Shown here: piece after piece, positions 18,818 through 27,170 of the stretch
Layout of the letters: each line of letters opens with the position of its first letter
Numbering within the stretch: position 1 is the first letter of the stretch
Source: Butyricicoccus pullicaecorum
GTDB lineage: Bacteria; Bacillota; Clostridia; Oscillospirales; Butyricicoccaceae
Direction: 5' to 3'
Assembly (NCBI GenBank): GCA_018366195.1
Contig: JAGZIN010000007.1
Span: 31,562 to 95,561, forward strand
Length of the DNA stretch: 64,000 nt
Program-made: the position numbers and the translations under genes
The notes under the pieces: model-generated
The model's input: only the letters and a program-made list of their open reading frames with translations
Told to the model about the DNA's origin: nothing
Databases searched by the model: none

Positions 18818-19639
18818 ATGCATGAAATTATTCGTTTTGAACATGTGAGCTACACCTATGAGGACGGCAGGCAAGCACTCTCCGACCTGTCTGCAACCTT
18901 TTCCAGCGGAGAAAAAGTCGCAATTCTGGGAGAAAACGGCGCAGGAAAATCTACATTTTTTCTGCTGTGCAATGGTGTTCTGCAACCAACCCACGGACAA
19001 ATCTTTTTAGAAGGCATACCAGTCTGTGCGAAACGGCAATCACTCAACGAACTGCGGCGCAATGTCGGATTTGTTTTTCAAGACCCAGATGTCCAGCTTC
19101 TTGCAGGCACTGTGGAGGAGGAAATTAGCTTTGGACCCATGAATCTGGGCTGGTCTGAGGCGCAGGTACAGAAGCAGGTAGATGCAGCAATTCAAAATCT
19201 GCATCTGGATACCTTCCGCACGCGCGCTCCGCAGTATCTGTCTGGTGGAGAAAAGAAACGTGTATCCATTGCCGATGTGCTCGCCATGTGCCCGCAGCTT
19301 ATTCTGCTCGATGAGCCTGCGTCCAGCCTTGACCCCTCTCATGCCAGTCTGCTGGAGGAAAATCTTTCCATGCTGGAGGCACGCGGCATTGCTCTTTTGA
19401 TTGCCACCCACGATGTTGATTTCGCATGGCGTTGGGCAGACCGTGTACTCTTATTTCACGAGGGGCATCTGCTCGCAGACACCACACCAGAAGCTGCTTT
19501 TTCAGATGCCGGCTTGCTCCATGCCTGCGGCTTGACACAGCCCATACTCTACGAGGTCAGCCAAATCTTAAATCTATCACAGCCCGTTCATACGCTCGAA
19601 GCACTTCGACTGGCTGTCAAAAGAAGCGGACACCCATAA
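18818..19639 (+). CDS. cbiO: Cobalt ECF transporter ATPase CbiO
   Basis: ABC ATPase energising CbiMNQ. Walker A GENGAGKST, Q loop VGFVFQDPDVQL, signature YLSGGEKKRVSIA, Walker B LILLDEPASSLD and switch His in IATHDVDF. The ATG at 18818 has AGGAG 9 bases upstream; an open stretch back to 18647 lacks ribosome signals. It is 273 residues. The stop codon lies inside the loop of the operon terminator. Confidence 0.95.
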   Translation: MHEIIRFEHVSYTYEDGRQALSDLSATFSSGEKVAILGENGAGKSTFFLLCNGVLQPTHGQIFLEGIPVCAKRQSLNELRRNVGFVFQDPDVQLLAGTVEEEISFGPMNLGWSEAQVQKQVDAAIQNLHLDTFRTRAPQYLSGGEKKRVSIADVLAMCPQLILLDEPASSLDPSHASLLEENLSMLEARGIALLIATHDVDFAWRWADRVLLFHEGHLLADTTPEAAFSDAGLLHACGLTQPILYEVSQILNLSQPVHTLEALRLAVKRSGHP

Positions 19640-19658
19640 GTGTGTCCGCTTCTTTTTT
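19621..19658. terminator. Bidirectional terminator between cbiO and the flavodiiron gene
   Basis: A 13-bp perfect stem (AAGAAGCGGACAC) around an 8-base loop, with T runs on both strands. It overlaps the end of cbiO and ends the convergent flavodiiron gene too. Confidence 0.88.
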
Positions 19659-19669
19659 ATCAGATGTTT

Positions 19670-20881
19670 TTATGCTTCACTGCGAATCGAATCAATGATG
19701 CTGTCTGCAAGGCTTTCCAAATCCGGCAAGCCATTCTCATTGAGAGAAGATGCCAGAGTCAGCTGGTCATCGAGCACCGTGATTTCCTTCATCTCCTGAT
19801 CCAGGAAATCGCGAATCAGTGTACCGGACTTACAAGCCCAAGAACCATTTTCAATGATGCCCATGGTACGCTTTTGCAAGTTGAGTGCCTTCATATCCAT
19901 CAGGTAGTTGTGCATCACCGGATAGATACCCAGATTATAGGTCACCGATGCCAGAACAACATGGCTCAGACGGAAGGTTTCGGAAATCAGGTAGGACACA
20001 TGTGTGTTCGATACATCATACATCACAACATTGGTCATGCCTTTTTCTGCCAGCTTGGTAGCCAGTGCGTTTGCCGCAGCCTCTGTGTTTCCGTACATAG
20101 AGGCATAAGCAATCATAACACCCTTTTCTTCCGGCTCATAACGGCTCCACTTATCATACTTATCCAAGAAGTAACCGAGATCCTGACGCCAAACCGGACC
20201 ATGCAGCGGGCAAATCATTTTGATATCAATGGTACCAGCCTTCTTGAGCAGCGCCTGTACGTGAGGACCATACTTACCAACAATATTGGTGTAGTAACGG
20301 CGTGCATCGTCAATCCAGTCACGGTCAAAGTTTACTTCATCAGCAAACAGCTTGCCGTCGAGTGCACCGAAGGAACCAAATGCATCTGCGGAGAACAGAA
20401 CGCCATTGGTGGTGTCAAAGGTCACCATTGCTTCCGGCCAGTGAACCATGGGTGCTGCAACAAAGGTCACTTCATGCTTGCCGAAGGAGAAGGTATCGCC
20501 TTCCTTCACTTCAACGGTGCGTCCGTCGATTTGGAAACCAAACTGACGCATAAACAGGAATGCCTTCTCGGTGCTGATAATCTGGCAGTTCGGATAGCGG
20601 AGCAGAACTTCCTCAATGGAAGCGCCATGATCCGGCTCCATGTGGTTGATGAGCAGATAATCCAAATCGCGTCCATCAAGAACATACTCTACATTCTCCA
20701 AGAACTGACGGCAAGCAGACCAGTCTACGGTATCAAACAGAACGGTCTTTTCGTCGAGCAGCAGATAGGAGTTGTAGGATACACCGCGCGGAATTGGGTG
20801 AATATTCTCAAACAGGGTCAGGCGGCGGTCATTTGCGCCAACCCAGTATAAATCCTCGGTCACATTTCTAACACAGTACAT
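19670..20881 (-). CDS. fprA: Flavodiiron protein (FprA-type O2/NO reductase)
   Basis: A 403-residue A-type flavodiiron protein. The N-terminal metallo-beta-lactamase-like domain holds the diiron ligands: His80, Glu82, Asp84 and His85 in HMEPDH, His in MVHWPEAM, Asp in LFSADAFG and His in CPLHGPVW. The C-terminal flavodoxin domain begins about residue 255 (IAYASMYGNTEAAANAL) and binds FMN. Such proteins reduce O2 to water or NO to N2O using electrons from rubredoxin or F420. The upstream gene, 33 bases away and co-directional, carries a rubredoxin domain, so it is a natural electron donor. AGGAGG lies 9 bases before the ATG. Confidence 0.95.
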   Translation of the reverse strand: MYCVRNVTEDLYWVGANDRRLTLFENIHPIPRGVSYNSYLLLDEKTVLFDTVDWSACRQFLENVEYVLDGRDLDYLLINHMEPDHGASIEEVLLRYPNCQIISTEKAFLFMRQFGFQIDGRTVEVKEGDTFSFGKHEVTFVAAPMVHWPEAMVTFDTTNGVLFSADAFGSFGALDGKLFADEVNFDRDWIDDARRYYTNIVGKYGPHVQALLKKAGTIDIKMICPLHGPVWRQDLGYFLDKYDKWSRYEPEEKGVMIAYASMYGNTEAAANALATKLAEKGMTNVVMYDVSNTHVSYLISETFRLSHVVLASVTYNLGIYPVMHNYLMDMKALNLQKRTMGIIENGSWACKSGTLIRDFLDQEMKEITVLDDQLTLASSLNENGLPDLESLADSIIDSIRSEA

Positions 20882-20914
20882 AAGGGATAGCCTCCTTTAT
20901 CAAATACACAAACC

Positions 20915-22822
20915 TTATACTTCGATGAACTGATCCTTTGCTTCGCCGCACTCTGGGCAAATCCACTCCTCTGGCAGCTTGCTGAAGAGTGTGCCCGGGC
21001 TGACTTCGTTCTCCGGATCGCCCTTGCCTGCATCGTACTCGTAACCACAGCCGCTGCAAACATAAAGCTTCCAAGCCGGTGGCTGCTTCTTCGGGGTCGC
21101 ACGCTTGATTTTCTTCATCGGAGGTGCTTCCTTCTTCGGCTCTCCGTTATCGAGTGCCTTTGCCAGCAGCGGCAGAATCTCCTCTACGTCACCCACAATG
21201 CCGTAGTCTGCATTCTTAAAGATTGGTGCACCTGGTCTATTATTGATTGCAACAATGGTGGAAGCGTCCTTAATGCCCTTGAGGTGCTGAGATGCACCAG
21301 AAATGCCGCAGGCAATATACAGATTGCCCTTAAATTTCTGACCGGACATACCAACATAACGGTTCAGCGGTACATAACGCAGGGTCTCTGCCACCGGACG
21401 GGAAGAACCGATCGCTGCGCCAGCCTGCTTTGCAAGCTCCTCAACCAGCTTCATGTTCTCCTGCTTGCCGATGCCCTTACCTGCACTGACAACACGCTCT
21501 GCCTGTGCAATTGGTGTATCCATCGGGATACCCACGGTGAAGTCATATCCGTCTTTCTTGAGGTTTTCAACCAATGTATTCACGCGCTCCTGTGCGGTGC
21601 CGTCCTTCAGAATCATCTTCTTACGCGCACCAGTGATTGGACCACGCTTGTGTGCAATCGGTGCTGCATCGCCGCCCTTGAGCTTTCCAAGAATATGAGA
21701 TGCGATAACAACACGCTGAATTTCGTTTGTGCCCTCGTAAATGGTACAAATCTTTGCGTCACGATATGCACGCTCGACCTCCATACCCTTGAGGTAACCG
21801 GTGCCGCCAAAAATCTGAAGGGCATCATTTACAATTTCCAGACATACATCAGAAGCGTACATCTTTGCCATTGCAGCTTCCATGCCATAAGGCTCATGAT
21901 GCTCTTTCAGCTCTGCTGCGCTGTAAACCAAGAAGCGTGCTGCACGCAGCTTGGTTGCCATATCTGCAATCTTAAATGCAATAGACTGCTGATGTGCAAT
22001 TGCCTTGCCGAACTGCTCACGATCCTTTGCATACTCAACCGCTGCCTCATAAGCGCCCTGTGCAATACCGAGTGCCTGAGATGCGATACCAATACGTCCG
22101 CCGTCGAGGGTTGCCATTGCAATCTTAAAGCCCTGACCTTCCTTGCCGAGCAGGTTTTCCTTCGGTACCTTTACGTTATCAAAGAGCAGCTGTGCGGTCG
22201 CCGAAGAGCGGATACCGAGCTTGTCATAGTGATCGCCAAAGGTGAAGCCTTCCCAGCCCTTTTCCACGATAAATGCGCTGATGCCGCGTGTACCGATATC
22301 CGGTGTGGTCACCGCAAAGACAACGTAAACATCTGCAACGCCGCCGTTTGTGATGAAGATTTTCTCGCCGTTTAGGATATAGTGATCGCCTTCCAAAACC
22401 GCAGTTGTCTCGGTTCCGCCTGCATCAGAGCCGGCATTTGGCTCGGTCAGACCGAACGCACCAATCTTTTCACCCTTTGCCATCGGAACCAGATACTTCT
22501 TTTTCTGCTCCTCTGTGCCGAATGCTGCAATCGGATACGTACCAAGAGATACATGAGCAGACAGGATAACACCTGTGCCGCCATCTACACGTGACAGTTC
22601 TTCGACTGCAATTGCATAGCTCAGAACGTCCAGCCCTGCTCCGCCGTATTCCTTCGGATAGGGAATGCCCATGAGACCCATCTTGCCGAATTTTTCAATC
22701 GCCTCAGTTGGGAACTCGCTGTTCTGATCGAGCATAAACGCAATTGGCTTTACCTCAGTTTCAGCAAATTCGCGAACCTGAGCACGCAGTGCCTCGTGCG
22801 CTTCAGTGGTTTGGAAGTACAT
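20915..22822 (-). CDS. Acyl-CoA dehydrogenase fused to EtfA C-terminal domain and rubredoxin
   Basis: A 635-residue three-part fusion. Residues ~1-380 are an acyl-CoA dehydrogenase close to butyryl-CoA dehydrogenase (GAFGLTEPNAGSDAG, the FAD loop, and the catalytic Glu region IYEGTNEIQR). Residues ~400-560 match the FAD-binding C-terminal domain of the electron-transfer flavoprotein alpha subunit (AERVVSAGKGIG, GSSRPVAE, ACGISGASQHLKGIKD, NRPGAPIF). The usual Arg of the GRG motif is Lys here. Residues ~585-635 are rubredoxin with two iron-binding pairs (CSGCGY and CPECGE). No EtfB gene is adjacent. With the flavodiiron gene 33 bases downstream, the layout suggests electrons pass acyl-CoA to FAD to EtfA-FAD to rubredoxin to the diiron centre; this route is inference. 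AGGAGG is 7 bases before the ATG. Confidence 0.94.
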   Translation of the reverse strand: MYFQTTEAHEALRAQVREFAETEVKPIAFMLDQNSEFPTEAIEKFGKMGLMGIPYPKEYGGAGLDVLSYAIAVEELSRVDGGTGVILSAHVSLGTYPIAAFGTEEQKKKYLVPMAKGEKIGAFGLTEPNAGSDAGGTETTAVLEGDHYILNGEKIFITNGGVADVYVVFAVTTPDIGTRGISAFIVEKGWEGFTFGDHYDKLGIRSSATAQLLFDNVKVPKENLLGKEGQGFKIAMATLDGGRIGIASQALGIAQGAYEAAVEYAKDREQFGKAIAHQQSIAFKIADMATKLRAARFLVYSAAELKEHHEPYGMEAAMAKMYASDVCLEIVNDALQIFGGTGYLKGMEVERAYRDAKICTIYEGTNEIQRVVIASHILGKLKGGDAAPIAHKRGPITGARKKMILKDGTAQERVNTLVENLKKDGYDFTVGIPMDTPIAQAERVVSAGKGIGKQENMKLVEELAKQAGAAIGSSRPVAETLRYVPLNRYVGMSGQKFKGNLYIACGISGASQHLKGIKDASTIVAINNRPGAPIFKNADYGIVGDVEEILPLLAKALDNGEPKKEAPPMKKIKRATPKKQPPAWKLYVCSGCGYEYDAGKGDPENEVSPGTLFSKLPEEWICPECGEAKDQFIEV

Positions 22823-22914
22823 AGGATTTCCTCCTCTTTCTATAATTTCAGAGCGGTGATTCAAAAAACTGCCCTAAAGATTTTGAAGTTTATGTCATTT
22901 GCTTTGTTGTCTTT

Positions 22915-22943
22915 ATTGTATACCTCTCAAGTAGATATTGCAA
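22915..22943 (-). promoter_or_regulatory. Promoter of the acyl-CoA dehydrogenase fusion/flavodiiron unit
   Basis: Reverse strand: TTGCAA and TACAAT with a 17-base spacer, about 95 bases before the start codon. The 380-base stretch 22823-23203 holds this promoter and an AT-rich remainder; I see no gene in it. Confidence 0.7.
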
Positions 22944-23203
22944 TGTTCGTTTTAACAGAAAACTTTTCCATTTTTTTGGTAGTTCTGCATAAGAGGATTT
23001 TCTTTCTCCGAAAGCAATTGATAGAAATTCCCGATAATTCTGCAATCTATTTTCCCCTATTTTCGGATACTTTCAAGAGAACTTCTTCTTTTTCCGAACT
23101 TTGCAGAAAAAAACAGATGCCACCGTTCATGTACACCTGTCCATTTTCCGCGTACAAAATATAGCTTGTGCGCAATCCATTTGGAATCGAATCTTTCTGT
23201 AAG

Positions 23204-23239
23204 CAAAAAATGTGCGGCTGATTCGAAAATCAACCGCAC
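23204..23239 (-). terminator. Intrinsic terminator of cutC
   Basis: Reverse strand: stem GTGCGG-TGATT against AATCA-CCGCAC with one bulge or mismatch, then ATTTTTTG. It lies 37 bases after the cutC stop. Confidence 0.75.
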
Positions 23240-23275
23240 GGCTGTGTCCGCAGGTGCCCAAATTGCACGCAGCAC

Positions 23276-24013
23276 TCATATTGAAATTTGCACCAGTTCG
23301 CGCACCCGTTCCTCGCTTACGATATCATAGCAGGACGCATGCGGCGGCTGTGCAAAGCTGTAACTCACCTTTCCGCCGCAGGTTGTCGGGTCTTCTCTCC
23401 AATCCTTGCAGGAGGAATGTGCCTGCGTCAGTCCTGTATCAGCAATAATCTCGCGCACATTGGACGCATTGACACCGCAGCCTGCCAATAATTCGATTTG
23501 ATTGCCATACTTTTCCTGAAGGCTGCGCAGCATTTCCTTTCCCTCAACCGCCTTTGGTGCCAAACCGCTCGTCAGAATCCGGTCAACACCGGCTGCAATC
23601 AACTGCTCAATTGCTTCGTATGGGTCTTTTACGCAGTCGAACGCACGGTGAAACACTGCCTCTCCGCCCTTTGCATGAATCAGTGCTGTCATTTTTTTCG
23701 TACTCTCCACATCAACCGTTGCGTCTGCATGTAAAAAACCAAATGCCAATCCATGTGAGCCATACTCCAAAAGCAGCTCCGCCTCTGCAAACATCTGCTC
23801 CTTTTCCGCTTGTGTATAGTGAAATCCTCCTGCACGCGGGCGTACCATGCTGATAATTTTGAGCGAAGTATTTTCGCGGGTCAATTTTACACTGGCAATT
23901 GTTGGAGTTAATCCTCCAAGATGCAGCGCCGTATTCAGCTCAATGCGCTCTGCACCGCCGCGTGATGCTTGCAGTGCGTCCTCATAACTGCCGCAGCAAA
24001 TTTCGTATGTCAT
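23276..24013 (-). CDS. cutC: CutC family protein
   Basis: A 245-residue TIM-barrel protein of the CutC family (EICCGSYEDALQASRGGAERIELN start, ISMVRPRAGGF, VFHRAFDCVKDP, RILTSGLAPKAVEG). Originally linked to copper tolerance, but the molecular role is poorly defined, so the symbol says family rather than function. The ATG at 24013 is 9 bases from AAGGAG; another ATG two codons upstream is too close. It stands alone, with its own promoter and terminator. Confidence 0.9.
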   Translation of the reverse strand: MTYEICCGSYEDALQASRGGAERIELNTALHLGGLTPTIASVKLTRENTSLKIISMVRPRAGGFHYTQAEKEQMFAEAELLLEYGSHGLAFGFLHADATVDVESTKKMTALIHAKGGEAVFHRAFDCVKDPYEAIEQLIAAGVDRILTSGLAPKAVEGKEMLRSLQEKYGNQIELLAGCGVNASNVREIIADTGLTQAHSSCKDWREDPTTCGGKVSYSFAQPPHASCYDIVSEERVRELVQISI

Positions 24014-24159
24014 ACCCATTCTCTCCTTTTTGAATCGTCACCGTTCGTCAAATGCCCAACCAAAGCGTCCTGTCTGCCGAGCAACGCTTGGGGCGATACC
24101 GCAAACCCCATAACCTGATGCAGCTTCCTATCGCCATGGCTCTGGTATTCTCTATCAAC

Positions 24160-24188
24160 ATCATACTACCATTTTCTGTTTCATGCAA
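24160..24188 (-). promoter_or_regulatory. Candidate cutC promoter
   Basis: Reverse strand TTGCAT and TATGAT, 17-base spacer, about 150 bases before cutC. The 330-base gap (24014-24344) holds nothing else I can support; the open frames there look like noise. Confidence 0.55.
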
Positions 24189-24344
24189 GACACTGCTCTG
24201 TCCATGCGGCAGCTCAATACCAATGCTATCCTTTGCATCGCATCAGTCTTTGTTCGCGGTCTGTCAATTGCTTTTGAACCCTTCTGGTATCCCAACCAAT
24301 CGCGCCTCAAACCATTCGCATTTTCCGACAGGCGCGTCACGCTG

Positions 24345-24824
24345 CTACTTATGATACTTCCCGCCTTCTATGATATTGAGTGCACGGTAAATCTGTTCCA
24401 GCACCATGACCCGCGCAAGATGATGCGGAAATGTCATAGGAGACATCGAAAGGCGCAGCTTTGCCTGCTGCTTGAGTGATTCTGCCATACCGCAGGAGCC
24501 GCCAAGGAGCACAGCAATTTTACTGATGCCGGATACCGTCATCTGTTGTACAGTCTGTGCCAAAACCTCACTGGACATTGTTTTTCCTTCGACACACATT
24601 GCAATCACTGCCGCCCCCTGCGGAATTTTATTGCGAATCAGTTCCGCTTCTTTTTGCAAGGCTGCCTCCAGCTGCCCCGCAGACGGACGTTCCGGCAGCT
24701 TTTGTTCCGGCAATTCTACGACTTCTAATTTACAATAGCCCTGCAAGCGCTTTTTGTATTCATCGCATGCCTGTTTCCAAAATTTTTCTCCCAGCTTTCC
24801 CACGCAAATTACGCTGACGGATAA
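24345..24824 (-). CDS. rlmH: 23S rRNA pseudouridine-1915 N3-methyltransferase RlmH
   Basis: SPOUT-class methyltransferase of 159 residues, the exact family length. It starts SVSVICVGKLGEKFW; the SAM-binding trefoil knot region includes IAVLLGGSCGMAESLKQQAKLRLS, and it ends in the diagnostic FPHHLARVMVLEQIYRAL...KYHK. It methylates pseudouridine 1915 in helix 69 of assembled 70S ribosomes. The gene overlaps the end of walJ by 16 bases. This position, at the end of the wal operon, matches Bacillus and Staphylococcus. Confidence 0.96.
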   Translation of the reverse strand, partial: LSVSVICVGKLGEKFWKQACDEYKKRLQGYCKLEVVELPEQKLPERPSAGQLEAALQKEAELIRNKIPQGAAVIAMCVEGKTMSSEVLAQTVQQMTVSGISKIAVLLGGSCGMAESLKQQAKLRLSMSPMTFPHHLARVMVLEQIYRALNIIEGGKYHK

Positions 24825-25624
24825 CATACCGTATCTTCCTTTCCTTGCAGCCAAACAGGACCAGTCATTTCATTCTTTGGGGCAATGTACATCGCACAGT
24901 GCAGCCGGTCTGCCATCAATGCAGCTTCTGTTTCCATTTGTGCCATGGCTGGTGTATTATTCTTGTCACTTAAATGAGATAAAATCAGCTGCTCTGCTCC
25001 CTCACGCGCCAGTTCAACAGCAAAACGTGCACATTCAAAATTAGACAAATGCCCACGGGGACCAGAAACCCGCTCCTGCAAATGATAAGGATACGGTCCA
25101 TTCCGCAGCATATCGGGGTCATGATTGGATTCCAATACTGCGGCATCACAACCTAGCATGGCCTCCCTCACCGCAGCACTTACAAAACCAAGGTCTGTGA
25201 GATAACCAAATGATATCCGGCTGCCTGTCAAGCGATAACCCACACTATCCGCCGCATCATGCGGTGTCGGAAAACTCTGTACCTTTACCCCTCCGATTTC
25301 AAAGGCTGCACCATGATAAAACGGGCGCAGCTGGTCACGAATGTTGGGATATTTTGCAAGCAGAACATCAGCAGTTCCGCACGCTGTATAAATGGGTGTT
25401 TGATAATTTTTAATCAACGTGGCAAGTCCCTTGATGTGGTCTGTATGCTCATGCGTGATGAGTATGGCATCTAAATCCGCTATCGTAAGACCGAACGTTT
25501 CCAGCAGCCCTTTGAGCCGCCGCACGGAGATTCCAACGTCAATCAGCAAACAGATATTATCCAGCACCAACAGCCCACTATTTCCCGTTGAACCACTTGC
25601 CAAACCATAATATAAATCTTTCAT
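24809..25624 (-). CDS. walJ: MBL-fold hydrolase WalJ (YycJ)
   Basis: Metallo-beta-lactamase-fold protein of 271 residues with ligands in THEHTDHIKG and HLSDKN; the N-terminus reads YGLASGSTGNSGLLV. YycJ/WalJ has been connected to coordination of cell division and DNA replication, and reported as a DNA exonuclease in mismatch repair. AAAGGA precedes the ATG at 25624; an open frame further upstream overlaps the terminator and was rejected. Member of the wal operon, with murA inserted before it. Confidence 0.9.
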   Translation of the reverse strand: MKDLYYGLASGSTGNSGLLVLDNICLLIDVGISVRRLKGLLETFGLTIADLDAILITHEHTDHIKGLATLIKNYQTPIYTACGTADVLLAKYPNIRDQLRPFYHGAAFEIGGVKVQSFPTPHDAADSVGYRLTGSRISFGYLTDLGFVSAAVREAMLGCDAAVLESNHDPDMLRNGPYPYHLQERVSGPRGHLSNFECARFAVELAREGAEQLILSHLSDKNNTPAMAQMETEAALMADRLHCAMYIAPKNEMTGPVWLQGKEDTVCYPSA

Positions 25625-25645
25625 TGTTGATTTTCCTTTTGTAAA

Positions 25646-25680
25646 ACAAAAAAAGCAGAGAAATGCTTTCTCCGCCTTTT
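25646..25680. terminator. Terminator downstream of murA
   Basis: Stem GC-GAGAAA / TTTCTC-GC with one mismatch, T7 on the reverse strand and T6 on the plus strand. It lies between murA and walJ, so walJ-rlmH expression would depend on read-through or a nearby promoter. Confidence 0.65.
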
Positions 25681-25688
25681 TTCTACAT

Positions 25689-26993
25689 TTAGTTTGCAGA
25701 CACAATCGAAGACCGCTCATTGGTATCCGGAATCTCAGAACGGTACATATCTGCACCGAGTCCGACCAGTTTTTCTACCAGATTCTCGTAGCCGCGTTCA
25801 ATAAATGTAACCTGCTCCACTTCTGTGACACCCTTTGCAGCAAGACCGGCAATGACCATAGCAGCCCCTGCACGCAAATCAAAGGCACGAACCGGTGCAG
25901 CCTTCAGCTCCGGTACGCCCTCTACCACTGCGATTTTGCCGTCCACATGGATATTAGCACCCATGCGCAGCAATTCCTCCGTGTAGCGGTAGCGATTATC
26001 CCATACACCCTCTGTAATGATACTGGTTCCCTCCGCAAGACAAAGTGCAGTGGTCAGCTGCGGCTGCATATCGGTCGGGAATCCCGGATACGGAAGTGTT
26101 TTGACATTTGTTTTGTTGAGCTTTTCCGTGCGGCGCACCAAAATCGAGTCATCAAATTCGGTGATTTCAACGCCCATCTCTGTCAGCTTCGCCGTGATGC
26201 ACTCCAAATGCTTGGGGATAACATTTTTAATGAGAACCTGCCCGCCGGTTGCAGCAACGGCTGCCATAAAGGTTCCCGCCTCAATCTGATCCGGAATGAT
26301 AGAATGGGTTCCGCCATGCAGCGCCTTCACCCCTCGAATCTTAATCACATCGGTACCTGCGCCCTTGACATCTGCCCCCATTGCATTGAGGAAGTTTGCA
26401 AGGTCTACGATATGTGGTTCCTTTGCGGCGTTCTCAATGACAGTCATTCCCTCGGCAAGAACCGCCGCCAGCATAATATTGATTGTTGCGCCAACCGAAA
26501 CTACATCAAAATAAATATGTGCACCATGCAGACCGTTTGGTGCTTCAGCGTGAATATAACCACCCTCTCGAATGGATACCGTTGCCCCCAACGCCTCAAA
26601 GCCCTTGATATGCTGGTCGATGGGACGAACGCCGCCAAAGTTACAGCCGCCCGGCATGGCAACCTCTGCCTTATGGTATTTCCCGAGCAAAACGCCAATC
26701 AGATAATAAGACGCACGGATTTTACGCATGAGTTCATAGGGTATTTTTGCATCTGGCATACAATCGCCGCACACCTCGACCGTAGAGGCATTGAGCAGAC
26801 GAATGGAAACGCCCAGTTCACGCAAAATCTCCAACTGTAAAGTCACATCAATAATTTTCGGGACATTTTCGATGCGGCACGGGCCGTCCACAAGCAGCGC
26901 TGCGGGTACAATGGCAACTGCTGCATTTTTCGCGCCGCTGATTGTTACTTCACCATTCAAAGGCTTGCCGCCGTTAATTACATATTTCGTCAA
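25689..26993 (-). CDS. murA: UDP-N-acetylglucosamine 1-carboxyvinyltransferase
   Basis: First committed step of peptidoglycan synthesis, transferring enolpyruvate from PEP to UDP-GlcNAc. It is 434 residues; GAKNAAVAI binds PEP and Cys117 in MPGGCNFGGVRPID is the fosfomycin-reactive loop cysteine. It starts with TTG (26991-26993), with AAGGAG 9 bases before. It sits between walI and walJ, a wall-synthesis gene inside an envelope-stress operon. Firmicutes often have two murA genes; I cannot tell which this is. Confidence 0.96.
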   Translation of the reverse strand: MTKYVINGGKPLNGEVTISGAKNAAVAIVPAALLVDGPCRIENVPKIIDVTLQLEILRELGVSIRLLNASTVEVCGDCMPDAKIPYELMRKIRASYYLIGVLLGKYHKAEVAMPGGCNFGGVRPIDQHIKGFEALGATVSIREGGYIHAEAPNGLHGAHIYFDVVSVGATINIMLAAVLAEGMTVIENAAKEPHIVDLANFLNAMGADVKGAGTDVIKIRGVKALHGGTHSIIPDQIEAGTFMAAVAATGGQVLIKNVIPKHLECITAKLTEMGVEITEFDDSILVRRTEKLNKTNVKTLPYPGFPTDMQPQLTTALCLAEGTSIITEGVWDNRYRYTEELLRMGANIHVDGKIAVVEGVPELKAAPVRAFDLRAGAAMVIAGLAAKGVTEVEQVTFIERGYENLVEKLVGLGADMYRSEIPDTNERSSIVSAN

Positions 26994-27113
26994 GTCAACC
27001 GTCTCCTTAACGTTTCGTTCCTAGTATTCGGGAGCGCAGCGTACCGCCGCCATTTCCCACTGTATATAAAAATGGTTATCAACCGTTCCTCTGTGCAAAT
27101 TCATGCATTATCT

Positions 27114-27142
27114 ATTTTACCATAAACATCTTGAAATTGCAA
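27114..27142 (-). promoter_or_regulatory. murA promoter
   Basis: Reverse strand TTGCAA and TAAAAT with a 17-base spacer, in the 177-base gap between walI and murA. It lets murA be expressed apart from the two-component genes. Confidence 0.65.
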
Positions 27143-27170
27143 AACCTTTTGTGGTATCCCCGAATTTTTT

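Noticed and set aside
19640..20851. Long open frame (about 400 codons) on the plus strand opposite the flavodiiron gene
   Set aside because: It is the antisense shadow of fprA: low-complexity residue use, no ribosome site and no family resemblance. The reverse strand has clear diiron and flavodoxin motifs.
21284..22375. Long open frame on the plus strand opposite the acyl-CoA dehydrogenase fusion
   Set aside because: Cys-rich, repetitive antisense reading of a well-supported gene.
24052..24354. Open frame of about 100 codons in the cutC-rlmH gap, plus strand
   Set aside because: No ribosome site, unconvincing composition, and it overlaps the cutC promoter and the end of rlmH.
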